From the NCBI GenBank assembly GCA_026398235.1, contig JAPLTE010000099.1, forward strand, positions 1 through 49,529: a stretch of 49,529 bases of DNA, written 5' to 3'. This stretch comes from Verrucomicrobiota bacterium. GTDB taxonomy: Bacteria; Verrucomicrobiota; Verrucomicrobiia; Chthoniobacterales; Chthoniobacteraceae. The translations under genes were made by a program, and so were the position numbers. The notes under the pieces were generated by a model, which worked only from the letters and a program-made list of their open reading frames with translations, made no database searches and had not been told where the DNA came from. Below, in pieces: positions 18,262-26,600 of this stretch; position 1 is the first letter of the stretch; the number at the start of each line of letters is the position of its first letter.

Positions 18262-19182
18262 ATGGTCGCTTTTGCCCTTCGCCGGTTCGCCTCGATGCTG
18301 CTCGTGTTGTTCTGCGTCGTGTCGATCACGTTTTTCCTGATGCGCTCCGCTCCCGGCGGGCCGTTCGACCGGGAACGCGAGTTGTTGCCCCAGGCCAAGC
18401 ACGCCCTGGAGGTGAAGTTCCATTACGACGGCACGCCGTGGCAGCAATACACCGCTTACTTGAGCCGTTTGATGCACGGCGACCTCGGCCCTTCCACGCG
18501 CTACCGCAACCGGACGGTCAACGAACTGCTGGCGCAAACGCTCCCGGTCTCGGCGGCCTTGGGCGCGACGGCGTTTTGCATCGCGACCCTCGGCGGCGTG
18601 CTGCTGGGCGGTTGGGCGGCGGTTCGGCGAGGCACGGCGGGCGAAACCGGGGCGATGTTCCTCTCGCTGCTGGCGATTTCCATCCCGACCTTTGTCACCG
18701 GGCCGCTTTTGATTTTAATTTTCGCGCTCCAGTTGGGCTGGCTTCCGGTGGGCGGTTTGGGCAGCCCAATGAGCTTGCTGCTCCCGGCACTCACGCTCGC
18801 GGGGCCTTATGTGGCCTACATCGCCCGGCTTACGCGCACCAGCATGCTGGAAGTGCTCGGCCAGGATTTTATCCGCACCGCACGCGCCAAGGGGCTCGCG
18901 GAATGGCGGGTGGTGTCGCTTCACGCAGCGAAGGTCGCGCTGCTTCCGGTGATCTCGTTTCTCGGCCCGCTCGCCGCCAATTTGCTGACCGGCTCCATCG
19001 TGGTGGAAACGATTTTTAATATTCCCGGCGCGGGCGGATTTTTTGTCAACTCGATCCAAAACCGCGACGGCTTTTTGCTGGAGGGCGTGGTGATTGTCTA
19101 TTGCGCGCTGCTCGTCGTCTTGAACCTGCTCGTGGATATTGCTTACCCGTGGCTGGACCGCCGCATCAAATCGTATGAGTGA
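18262..19182 (+). CDS. Peptide/nickel-type ABC transporter permease (DppB/OppB family)
   Basis: 306 residues with six predicted membrane spans. The N-terminal span LRRFASMLLVLFCVVSITFF is followed by the conserved MRSAPGGPFDRER. The permease EAA-type loop is FIRTARAKGLAEWRVVSLHA (about 212-231). The end has GFFVNSIQNRDGF and a terminal span. It forms the membrane channel with the next gene, which overlaps by 8 bases. Neither a binding protein nor ATPase genes are nearby, so the rest of the transporter must be encoded elsewhere. The oligopeptide substrate is inferred from the family only. Confidence 0.9.
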   Translation: MVAFALRRFASMLLVLFCVVSITFFLMRSAPGGPFDRERELLPQAKHALEVKFHYDGTPWQQYTAYLSRLMHGDLGPSTRYRNRTVNELLAQTLPVSAALGATAFCIATLGGVLLGGWAAVRRGTAGETGAMFLSLLAISIPTFVTGPLLILIFALQLGWLPVGGLGSPMSLLLPALTLAGPYVAYIARLTRTSMLEVLGQDFIRTARAKGLAEWRVVSLHAAKVALLPVISFLGPLAANLLTGSIVVETIFNIPGAGGFFVNSIQNRDGFLLEGVVIVYCALLVVLNLLVDIAYPWLDRRIKSYE

Positions 19183-20077
19183 CGCCGCGAACCCATCCGC
19201 CTGGCAACGGCTCCTGGCGCGCGGCGGCGCGGCCCGCTGGTCGCTCGTGCTCCTCGTGCTAGTGGTATTGGCCGCGGTTTTTGGGCCGATGCTCATGTCC
19301 GGCATGGCGGGCGAAGTGAGCGCGGACCAATTCGCCGCGCCGTCGTGGGCGCATCCTTTCGGCACCGATCTCCACGGGCAGGATATGCTTTTCCGGGTGC
19401 TGAGCGGTGCGCGCGTTTCGCTGGCAGTGGGCATCGCAGGGGCGCTCATCGCGTTTTTCATCGGAACGGCTTACGGACTGGTGGCGGGCTACGCAGGCGG
19501 CAAGACCGACGGGGCGATGATGCGGTTTGTGGAAATCCTCTACGCCGTGCCGCGCCTGATCATCCTGCTCATCGCCATCAACGCCTTTGATTCGCGCATG
19601 AAAATGTGGCTCGCGGGAATCCCGGGTCTGGTGAGCTACTCGCGCATCGTGATTTTGATCCTCTCGCTGGGCCTTATCGAATGGCTTACGATGGCCCGCA
19701 TCGTCCGGGGGCAGGTGCTCGCGCTCAAGTCGCAGCAATTCGTCCTCGCCGCGCGCAGCCTGGGCCAGACTCATTGGAAAATCCTCACCCGCCATTTGCT
19801 GCCGAATCTCGTGGGCGTGGTAATCGTCTATCTCACCCTCACGGTTCCGGCGGTGATCCTCGACGAATCGTTTTTGAGTTTCCTCGGGTTGGGAATCCAG
19901 GCACCGCAGGCAAGCTGGGGCTCGCTGCTGGCGGATGGGGCGCAGGCGATTAACCCGGTGAAGAGCTATTGGTGGCTGCTCGCCTTTCCCGCCGCCACGA
20001 TGAGCCTGACCCTCCTCGCGCTCAATTTCCTCGGCGATGCTTTGCGCGATGTGCTTGACCCGCGCGCGGAGAAGTAG
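19175..20077 (+). CDS. Peptide/nickel-type ABC transporter permease (DppC/OppC family)
   Basis: 300 residues from the ATG at 19175 (MSDAANPSAWQRLLARGGAA), which overlaps the previous gene by 8 bases. OppC-type features are FAAPSWAHPFGTDLHGQDMLF just after the first span, six membrane spans in total, and the ATPase-contact loop FVLAARSLGQTHWKILTRHLLPN (about 189-211). It also has VILDESFLSFLGLGIQAPQASWG and ends ALRDVLDPRAEK. It pairs with the preceding permease. mfd follows after 144 bases occupied largely by an inverted repeat. Confidence 0.92.
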   Translation: MSDAANPSAWQRLLARGGAARWSLVLLVLVVLAAVFGPMLMSGMAGEVSADQFAAPSWAHPFGTDLHGQDMLFRVLSGARVSLAVGIAGALIAFFIGTAYGLVAGYAGGKTDGAMMRFVEILYAVPRLIILLIAINAFDSRMKMWLAGIPGLVSYSRIVILILSLGLIEWLTMARIVRGQVLALKSQQFVLAARSLGQTHWKILTRHLLPNLVGVVIVYLTLTVPAVILDESFLSFLGLGIQAPQASWGSLLADGAQAINPVKSYWWLLAFPAATMSLTLLALNFLGDALRDVLDPRAEK

Positions 20078-20119
20078 TTTCTCTGCGCTGCTTTCGATGC
20101 TACGGTTCCCGACGAAATA

Positions 20120-20203
20120 AATTAGGAATCCAAGAATCCAGGAAAAGAAGAGAGTTTAGGGAGGATCCCAACCTGAATTTCATGGCTTCATGGCTTCCTA
20201 ATT
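20120..20203. repeat. Inverted-repeat element with 8-bp-periodic arms (family D)
   Basis: The left arm 20120-20144 starts AATTAGGAATCCAAGAATCC. The right arm 20179-20203, read on the other strand, starts AATTAGGAAGCCATGAAGCC. The arms thus match as terminal inverted repeats over about 25 bases with four or five differences. Within each arm the motif GGAAnCCA recurs every 8 bases. The ~34-base centre is not repeated. It sits between the permease pair and mfd, shortly before the mfd start. Confidence 0.7.
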
Positions 20204-20221
20204 TTCTATTCTGTTCCATTC

Positions 20222-23200
20222 GTGGCTGAGAACCTTTTTGATTTAGTCGCCCAAACCAAGCCGGTCGCCGCCAAACTGCGCGCGCTCGGGCGGGAGCGTT
20301 TTATCTTTGACCACGTGGACGAGGCGGCTCAACCGTTCGTGGCGGGGCTGGTGGCGGACAAGGTGAAGCAGGGCAAAAAGGCGCGCCGCGTCTGGATTGT
20401 CGCGCCGACGGTGCGCAGCCAGGAGCAGTTGCACAATGAGCTTCTCAACTGGCATCCCGAGCTGATTTTCCTGCCGGAGGTGGAAATCGCCCTTGCCGAA
20501 AACACCTTTGCCGACCCGGAAATCGCCGCCGACCGCCTCCAGGCGCTCGAACAGGTGGCAGGATCCAAGAGCGCGCTCGTTCTTTTGACCGCCGCTTCGC
20601 TCAACGATTCCGCCCCCACGCCGGAAGGGATGCGGCGGCTTACATTGGAACTCGCTTGCGGCGATGCGGTATCGCTTGAGGCGCTCATTTCCAAGCTCTC
20701 GGCGGCAGGATATGAGCGCGTGCCGCAAGTCGCGTTGCGCGGGCAATACGCCTTGCGCGGCGGGATTGTCGATCTCTTCTCGTGGCAGCATACGCTCCCG
20801 GTGCGCGTGGAATTTTTCGGCGACGTGATCGAGTCGCTCCGGTTTTTCGATCTCGATGCGCAAACTTCCGTCGCTCCAAGCGAAACGGTTTCCGTCATGC
20901 TCGGCGAAGCCGGGGAAGCCCGCCAATGCACGGTGCGCGACTACATCAAAGAGGCCGACCTCGTCATTGATGTGCAGGCGGGCGTCGACTGGGCGAATGT
21001 CTCCATCACCTCGGATGCGGCTCCCGGCGCGGAGGTGGAAGATTTTTCGGCGGCCTTTTTCCCGCATGGTTTGGGCGAATTCGAGGCCGGGGATCTGGTC
21101 ATCGAAGCCGGGCAGCGTGAGCGGTTTTTGCGGCAACTCACGCAATGGCTGGAGCAAGGTTGGCAGGTCACGATTTATTGCAACAACGAAGGGGAGGTGG
21201 AACGGTTTCGCGATCTGTTACCGGAGCCGTTGTTGACGCATCGCGGCATGGAGTTGGCCATCGGCGCGATTGCCCACGGGTTCACGTTTCCCGCAGCGAA
21301 GCTCGCCGTGCTTTCCGACGCCGAGCTGTTTGGCCGCTACCGCAACACCCGCGCCCGCCGCCTTGCTTTGCGCCGCGCCCGGGAGCAGACGCACCGGGCG
21401 CAGATTGATTTTTCCGAGCTTAATGAAGGCGATTACGTCGTGCATCTCGAACACGGCATCGCGCTGTTTCTCGGGCTCGAAAAATTCGCCAAGGCCGACG
21501 GCGCGGAAGAGGAGGTGCTCGTGCTGGAGTTTGCCCACGAGGCAAAACTTTACGCGCCGCTGGAACAATCCTACTTGGTCTCGCGCTATGTCGGCGTGGG
21601 CAAACGCAACCCGCAGTTGAGCGAACTGGGCGATGCCAAATGGGCCAAGGCCAAGAGCCAGGCGCAACGCAGCGTGTTTGATTATGCGGCAAAATTGCTC
21701 GCGGTCCATGCCGAGCGCGAGAGCGCCGTCGGATTCGCGTTCGGACCGGATAACAAATGGCAGAACGAGTTTGAACGCTCCTTTGTTTACAAGGAAACGC
21801 CGGACCAGCTCACCGCGATCGCAACGACCAAGGCCGACATGGAAGGCGAGCAGCCGATGGACCGCCTCATCTGCGGCGACGTCGGGTTTGGCAAAACCGA
21901 GGTGGCCATCCGCGCGGCGTTCAAGGCCGTGATGGGCGGCAGGCAGGTTGCGCTTTTGGTGCCGACCACGGTGCTCGCGCAGCAGCATTACCAAAATTTC
22001 CGCGAGCGGATGAGCGATTACCCGATCACCGTCGAATGCCTGAGCCGGTTCCGCACTCCGGGCGAACAGCGCAAGGTGGTGGAAGGGTTAAAGGACGGCT
22101 CGGTGGACATCGTCATCGGCACCCACCGGCTCATCTCGCGCGACGTGGCATTCAAAAACCTCGGGCTCGTGGTGATCGACGAAGAACAGCGGTTCGGTGT
22201 TTTACACAAAGAGAAATTCAAAGAGCTGTTTAAACTCGTGGATGTGCTCACGCTTTCCGCGACGCCCATTCCGCGCACACTGTATCTCTCGCTTATGGGG
22301 GCGCGCGACATGTCCATTTTGGAGACGCCGCCGCAGAACCGCATCCCCACCGAGACGATCATCTGCGGCTACGACGAGCGGATCATTCGCGACGCCATCG
22401 TGCGCGAGATGGCCCGCCAGGGGCAGGTCTATTTTCTGCACAACCGGATCGGCACGATCGAACTTATGGCGACCAAGCTCAAAAAGCTGATCCCGAAAGC
22501 GCGCATCCTCGTCGGCCACGGTCGCATGGATGAACACGAACTGGAAGAGGTGATGCGGCAATTTGTGGAAGGAGAAGCCGACGTGCTGCTTTCCACCACG
22601 ATCATCGAGAGCGGCCTCGATATCCCCAACGCAAACACGATCATTATCGACCGCGCCGACCGCTTCGGGCTCGCCGATCTCTACCAACTCCGGGGCCGCG
22701 TGGGCCGCGCGCAGCACAAGGCGTATGCCTATTTGATGATCCCGCGCGACCTCATGCAAGGCGAGGCGCGCAAGCGGATCAACGCCATCAAACAGTATTC
22801 CTCGCTCGGGGCCGGGTTCAAAATCGCCATGCGCGACCTGGAGATCCGCGGCGCGGGCAACATCCTCGGCACCCGGCAAAGTGGACACATCATCGCCATC
22901 GGTTTTGACCTCTACTGCCAGTTGCTCAAGCAAGCCGTTGCCAAGCTCAAAGGCGAAAAGGTCCAGCCGCGCGTGGAGCTCCCCGTCAGCCTCGACTTTG
23001 TTGTAACCAACGAAGCCGAATGGTTCAAAGCGCCGGAATCAGCGGCCCCGGCCTTCCTCCCCGCAAGCTACATCTCCGAGGCGCAAACCCGCATCCAAGC
23101 CTATCGGGCGCTGGCGGAAGTCGTCACACAGGAACAGCTCGACCGGCTGCGCGGCGTCTGGCGCGACCGGTTTGGGCGGCTCCCCGAGGCCGCAGAAAAC

Positions 23201-23392
23201 CTGTTCCTGTTCACGGCGGTGCGGCTCGTGGCAACCGCGCGCAAGATCACGCGCGTGGAAGTGCGCGACCGCAAACTGATGCTCACGCGCGGCGGCGACT
23301 ACATCCTGCTCAATGGGAAATTTCCGCGCCTGACCGCCTCGGCTCCTGTCGAGCGGCTGAGGGAAATGCTTGCGCTGCTGCGCAAATTCTAG
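20222..23392 (+). CDS. mfd: Transcription-repair coupling factor Mfd
   Basis: 1056 residues, somewhat shorter than the ~1150 of Escherichia coli. It removes stalled RNA polymerase at DNA lesions and recruits UvrA. Order: UvrB-like N-terminal region (about 1-340); CarD-like polymerase-interaction domain (about 395-460, NEGDYVVHLEHGIALFLGLE); helicase domains with Walker A GDVGFGKTEV (about 551-560), DEEQRFG (about 653) and SATPIPRTL; motif VI region YQLRGRVGRAQHKAYAYL; and the C-terminal TRCF domain. The start codon is GTG; no ATG lies closer to homology. It ends ten bases from the oppositely oriented tRNA-Pro. Confidence 0.97.
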   Translation: MAENLFDLVAQTKPVAAKLRALGRERFIFDHVDEAAQPFVAGLVADKVKQGKKARRVWIVAPTVRSQEQLHNELLNWHPELIFLPEVEIALAENTFADPEIAADRLQALEQVAGSKSALVLLTAASLNDSAPTPEGMRRLTLELACGDAVSLEALISKLSAAGYERVPQVALRGQYALRGGIVDLFSWQHTLPVRVEFFGDVIESLRFFDLDAQTSVAPSETVSVMLGEAGEARQCTVRDYIKEADLVIDVQAGVDWANVSITSDAAPGAEVEDFSAAFFPHGLGEFEAGDLVIEAGQRERFLRQLTQWLEQGWQVTIYCNNEGEVERFRDLLPEPLLTHRGMELAIGAIAHGFTFPAAKLAVLSDAELFGRYRNTRARRLALRRAREQTHRAQIDFSELNEGDYVVHLEHGIALFLGLEKFAKADGAEEEVLVLEFAHEAKLYAPLEQSYLVSRYVGVGKRNPQLSELGDAKWAKAKSQAQRSVFDYAAKLLAVHAERESAVGFAFGPDNKWQNEFERSFVYKETPDQLTAIATTKADMEGEQPMDRLICGDVGFGKTEVAIRAAFKAVMGGRQVALLVPTTVLAQQHYQNFRERMSDYPITVECLSRFRTPGEQRKVVEGLKDGSVDIVIGTHRLISRDVAFKNLGLVVIDEEQRFGVLHKEKFKELFKLVDVLTLSATPIPRTLYLSLMGARDMSILETPPQNRIPTETIICGYDERIIRDAIVREMARQGQVYFLHNRIGTIELMATKLKKLIPKARILVGHGRMDEHELEEVMRQFVEGEADVLLSTTIIESGLDIPNANTIIIDRADRFGLADLYQLRGRVGRAQHKAYAYLMIPRDLMQGEARKRINAIKQYSSLGAGFKIAMRDLEIRGAGNILGTRQSGHIIAIGFDLYCQLLKQAVAKLKGEKVQPRVELPVSLDFVVTNEAEWFKAPESAAPAFLPASYISEAQTRIQAYRALAEVVTQEQLDRLRGVWRDRFGRLPEAAENLFLFTAVRLVATARKITRVEVRDRKLMLTRGGDYILLNGKFPRLTASAPVERLREMLALLRKF

Positions 23393-23401
23393 CGAAAAAA
23401 A

Positions 23402-23475
<74 letters not shown>

Positions 23476-23701
23476 GGATGAACGGTTTTGCCCGTTCGAG
23501 GCCGTTACTATGCTCGATAAAACCGGGACGGCAAGCAAATCCCGGAAAGTTTAACGCAAAGCAAACGGCAAAGTCTCTCGCCACTTCTGCAAAGCGGAGC
23601 CGCGGGTTTGGAAGCTGGGTGAAAAGAGCAGGGCCGCTCCGATTTTGGGAGTAGGCGCATTTTTTCCGTCGAATTAGCTGCTGTGCCTCGATTCGTTTGG
23701 G

Positions 23702-24352
23702 ATGAATCGAATCCTTTTCCCTTTTTGGGCTCTGCTCGGGATGGTCGTTTGCGCCCAGGCTCAGTCGGCTTTGCGCTGGGACAACAAAATCATTGAGCTG
23801 CAACCCGGGCCGACGGAAAAAACGGCCAGAGCCGACTTCAATTTCACCAATGCTGGCCAACAACCGGTCACGATTGACCGGGTCAGGTCCAGTTGCGGCT
23901 GCACGACGGCTTCCCTCGACAAAAAAACGTATCAGCCGGGAGAAAAGGGACATATCACTGCGGTTTTCACCATCGGATCGCGCAAAGGGACTCAGGCGAA
24001 ATCCATCAGCGTGAATGTCCGGGGGGAAAACCCTGCAACCCTTTTGACGCTGGTCACGCATCTTGGCGAGCCGATCAAACTGGAGCCGTCGCTGGTATTC
24101 TGGCGTTCAGGGGAAGCGCCGCACGCAAAGACCATCAGTGTGAAGCTCCCGTCGGGAATCCGCCTGACGCGGGTTGTATCGAGCGACTCAAATTTCGCGA
24201 CGAAGCTCGAACCGGTGGGAGAAAATTACCGGATCACCATCACGCCCGGGGGAACAGCCCAGAAGGCAACAGCAGTGCTGAATATCCAGGGGCTGACCCG
24301 CTCCAACGAACCACGCACGTTCCAGGCGTATGCCCAAGTCAAAGGCCAGTGA
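23702..24352 (+). CDS. DUF1573 secreted protein
   Basis: 216 residues with a signal peptide (LFPFWALLGMVVCAQAQS). The body fits DUF1573: ADFNFTNAGQQPVTIDRVRSSCGCTTAS, then TYQPGEKGHITAVFTIGSRKG. The Cys-Gly-Cys pair is at about residues 65-67 in an immunoglobulin-like fold. Its molecular role is unknown; the family is common in Bacteroidetes and Verrucomicrobia envelopes. It is the first of three plus-strand genes (rhodanese 9 bases later, then the MauE-like gene). All three carry a conserved Cys motif, which suggests a shared periplasmic thiol or sulfur function; that is inference. Confidence 0.85.
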   Translation: MNRILFPFWALLGMVVCAQAQSALRWDNKIIELQPGPTEKTARADFNFTNAGQQPVTIDRVRSSCGCTTASLDKKTYQPGEKGHITAVFTIGSRKGTQAKSISVNVRGENPATLLTLVTHLGEPIKLEPSLVFWRSGEAPHAKTISVKLPSGIRLTRVVSSDSNFATKLEPVGENYRITITPGGTAQKATAVLNIQGLTRSNEPRTFQAYAQVKGQ

Positions 24353-24361
24353 GGCCCTCAG

Positions 24362-24787
24362 ATGGCACAGTTTTCCCCATTGCGAAAGGTGTTGAGGCAG
24401 ATGGCGATTCTTTTGCTGTCAGCGGGAATTGCGGGTTCGGTTGCAGCGTTGTCGATTTCACTGGAACGCCCCGATGCGCTACGGGAAGGGGAAATCAGGC
24501 TGGCAGATGCGATCATGCGCCAACCGCCGCCGCTCTGGATTGATGCCCGCTCCGAAGCGGAATACCGCAAGGAGCACCTGCCCGGCGCGCTTTTGCTGAA
24601 CCCCGAAGGCTGGGACGCACTCGTGCCCAAAGCGCTCGATGCCTGGGAGCCCGACCGGATTGCCGTTGTGTATTGCAACGCGCCGGGTGCCCAAGCCAGC
24701 CGCGAAGTGGCCGCGCGGCTGCGCGACTTTCAACTCGGCCCGGTGTTCGTGCTGCATGGAGGCTGGAACGCATGGAAACAAAAATGA
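24362..24787 (+). CDS. Membrane-anchored rhodanese-domain protein
   Basis: 141 residues. One N-terminal membrane span at about 14-32 (MAILLLSAGIAGSVAALSI) precedes a rhodanese domain. WIDARSEAEYRKEHLPGALLL is the family entry motif. IAVVYCNAPGAQASREVAARL contains the active-site Cys (about residue 104) in the loop CNAPGAQAS. The end is VLHGGWNAWKQ. Rhodaneses move sulfane sulfur through a Cys-persulfide. The span suggests the domain lies in the periplasm. It overlaps the next gene by ATGA. Confidence 0.85.
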   Translation: MAQFSPLRKVLRQMAILLLSAGIAGSVAALSISLERPDALREGEIRLADAIMRQPPPLWIDARSEAEYRKEHLPGALLLNPEGWDALVPKALDAWEPDRIAVVYCNAPGAQASREVAARLRDFQLGPVFVLHGGWNAWKQK

Positions 24788-25197
24788 TGCGCTGGGGCAA
24801 AGCCGCGCTGCGCATCGCACTCGGCGCTCTGTTTGTGTATGCAGGCATGCGCAAGGCGCTTGACCCTGGGGCGTTTTTGCAATCCATCGAGAACTACCAG
24901 ATTCTGCCGCACGCAGCAGCGGTCAGCTCTGCCTTTTTCCTGCCGTATCTGGAGATTTTTTGCGGAACGGCGCTGGGTTTCAAACGTCTGCAATCGGGCG
25001 CTTTGGCGATCTTGGGCGGGCTCATGTGCGTTTTCATTGCGGCGCTCCTCGCCGCGTGGTTGCGCGGTCTGAACATCGACTGCGGCTGCTTTGGGGAAGG
25101 AGATGGCAAGCCGCACTATGCCCTCACACTGGCCCGCGATCTGGGCATTCTGGCGGCGCTCGCCTTTCTGATCTGGCGCGAGGATTCAGAAGATTGA
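24784..25197 (+). CDS. MauE/DoxX-like membrane protein
   Basis: 137 residues with about four membrane spans. The first is AALRIALGALFVYAGMRKAL, typical of the DoxX/MauE family. The conserved GLNIDCGCFGEGDG sits between spans 3 and 4. MauE is needed for maturation of methylamine dehydrogenase and may move reducing equivalents across the membrane; the DCGCFG Cys pair is the family hallmark. The start at 24784 gives a 4-base overlap (ATGA) with the rhodanese gene; an in-frame ATG at 24772 is an alternative. No methylamine dehydrogenase gene is nearby, so another target is likely. Confidence 0.75.
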   Translation: MMRWGKAALRIALGALFVYAGMRKALDPGAFLQSIENYQILPHAAAVSSAFFLPYLEIFCGTALGFKRLQSGALAILGGLMCVFIAALLAAWLRGLNIDCGCFGEGDGKPHYALTLARDLGILAALAFLIWREDSED

Positions 25198-25372
25198 GGC
25201 GCAAAAAGTGAAAAGCTGTTTTCGTCGCCCCGTTCCAGATCGTCCGCGGAGCGGCCGATCCACCGGTGCATCACAGTAAATCGCTCCCCGGTGGATCGCG
25301 ACCTCCAGGCGCGATTGGGGCAGCGCAGGCCATCCTTCTTTCCGTTTTGCGCCTCTTGCGCCTTTTTGCGGC
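25198..25372. repeat. Composite intergenic element with GGCGCAAAA ends, containing a family A copy
   Basis: GGCGCAAAA at 25198-25206 is exactly inverted as TTTTGCGCC at 25345-25353. The right end continues with TCTTGCGCC and TTTTTGCGG units (9-base period). The 175-base unit starts one base after the MauE-like stop. A unit of about 181 bases with the same layout lies at 40467-40647. Two similar composites with inverted ends suggest a mobile or mobilised element without coding capacity. Confidence 0.6.
25238..25316. repeat. Palindromic element family A, copy 2
   Basis: Core GATCGTCCGCGGAGCGGCC then GATCCACC ... GGTGGATC then GCGACCTCCAGGCGCGAT. The centre between the palindromic arms is about 26 bases. 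The outer hairpins CCGCGGAGCGG and the GCGACC...GCGCG arm match copies 3 and 5. It lies between the MauE-like gene and marC, both on the plus strand. Confidence 0.85.
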
Positions 25373-25429
25373 TCTTCTTCTACTGGTCGGGTTGCGAGTT
25401 GCGAGACGTGCGTTACATTGGCGCGCAAA

Positions 25430-26089
25430 ATGACCGTTTCTTCTTCTTTGAGCCTCGTGATCGGGTCGTTCCTCGCGGCCTTCGCGGGTCTGTTTCCGAT
25501 CGTGAATCCTTTTGGGGCGGTGCCCCTTTTTCTGAGCCTCACGACGGGACTTGATGCGGCCGAACGGCGGCGGCAGGCTGGGCTGGTCGTTCGCAACGCA
25601 ATCATTATCATGCTGGTCTCGCTCTTGTTGGGCGGCGTGTTGCTGGAGTTCTTCGGCATTTCGATTTCGGCCTTGCGCATCGCGGGCGGCTTGATCGTCG
25701 CCTACCTTGGATTTCACATGCTTTTTCCTGGTCAGGCCAGCGCAGCAGTGCGGAGCCCCCACGCCACCGGGAAAGCGGATTATACGCTGATTCCCCTGGC
25801 GTTCCCGAGCCTGACGGGTGCCGGCTCGATAGCGGTGATCATGGGATTTTCCACCAAAATTGCCACCCTTCCCAACTGGAGCGAAAAAGCGACCGGCTAT
25901 GCGGTGGTGGCCCTGGCGATCCTCTCGGTGGCGTGGCTTTCGCTCCTGATCCTGCGGGCCTCAATGCGGGTTGCCCGGCGGCTGAATCCGCATGGGCTCG
26001 ACGCCTTGACCCGTTTCATGGGGCTAATGCTCGTTTGCATTGGCGTCCAATTTGTTGCCGACGGCATTCGGAGTTTTGGCCAGGGGTAG
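25430..26089 (+). CDS. MarC-family membrane protein
   Basis: 219 residues with six predicted membrane spans. The pattern is that of MarC/UPF0056: AFAGLFPIVNPFGAVPLFLSLT near the start, ALRIAGGLIVAYLGFHMLFP in the middle, IPLAFPSLTGAGSIAVIMGFS, and a final RFMGLMLVCIGVQFVADGI. The exact transport role of this family is unknown. ATG 25430 gives MTVSSSLSLVIG; a TTG four codons upstream is possible. Its last 66 bases overlap the convergent lipoprotein gene. Confidence 0.9.
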   Translation: MTVSSSLSLVIGSFLAAFAGLFPIVNPFGAVPLFLSLTTGLDAAERRRQAGLVVRNAIIIMLVSLLLGGVLLEFFGISISALRIAGGLIVAYLGFHMLFPGQASAAVRSPHATGKADYTLIPLAFPSLTGAGSIAVIMGFSTKIATLPNWSEKATGYAVVALAILSVAWLSLLILRASMRVARRLNPHGLDALTRFMGLMLVCIGVQFVADGIRSFGQG

Positions 26090-26554
26090 TTTCATTCGAT
26101 GTTGCCTGCGCACGGCGGCAAGTTGGGTGTTGAGCGAAGCCGCCATCGTCCGAGGGCTTTTGCAACAGGCATCCGGAGGCATCACCACGCAGAGTTGCGC
26201 TTCGACTTTACTCAAATCCGCTTCGAGTCGCTCAAGCTGGCGGGCCATTTTTTCCGGCGCGATCTCCCGGCTGATCATCGCGGCGTTGAGATTTTGCAGG
26301 TCGTTGTCGATCGCGATGAGCCGATTGCAAATCTTCTTGGGCAAAACGCACCGATCCATCGCGACCTCATACGGTGCGAACCGGTGGTTGAGACAGGCGA
26401 TCTCCTCACCCAAGGCGCAAAAGGCTTCCGGCGCGACGTAAATCGGATGGGGTCGCATCTGCCCGGAAACGCAGACGCGATCGGGGGAACGGCACGCCGT
26501 CAGCATCGCCGCAAGCAAGAGGAACCCCGTCGCCCGTGTGATGTTGCATTGCAT
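26024..26554 (-). CDS. Predicted lipoprotein, unknown function
   Basis: 176 residues from the ATG at 26554. The opening MQCNITRATGFLLLAAMLTACRSP is a lipoprotein signal with lipobox LTAC (Cys at residue 21). The mature part has eight further Cys residues and a helical stretch likely to be coiled coil (MARQLERLEADLSKVEAQL, about 109-127). I recognise no family. It lies 46 bases downstream of pabB on the same strand. Its 3' end overlaps convergent marC by 66 bases, which is long for bacteria, so a shorter true end or mutual antisense effects are possible. Confidence 0.55.
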   Translation of the reverse strand: MQCNITRATGFLLLAAMLTACRSPDRVCVSGQMRPHPIYVAPEAFCALGEEIACLNHRFAPYEVAMDRCVLPKKICNRLIAIDNDLQNLNAAMISREIAPEKMARQLERLEADLSKVEAQLCVVMPPDACCKSPRTMAASLNTQLAAVRRQHRMKLPLAKTPNAVGNKLDANANEH

Positions 26555-26600
26555 CGCAACAACGGATTCGCTGCGCGGCGACAGGGAGGTTGTCCCGGGC

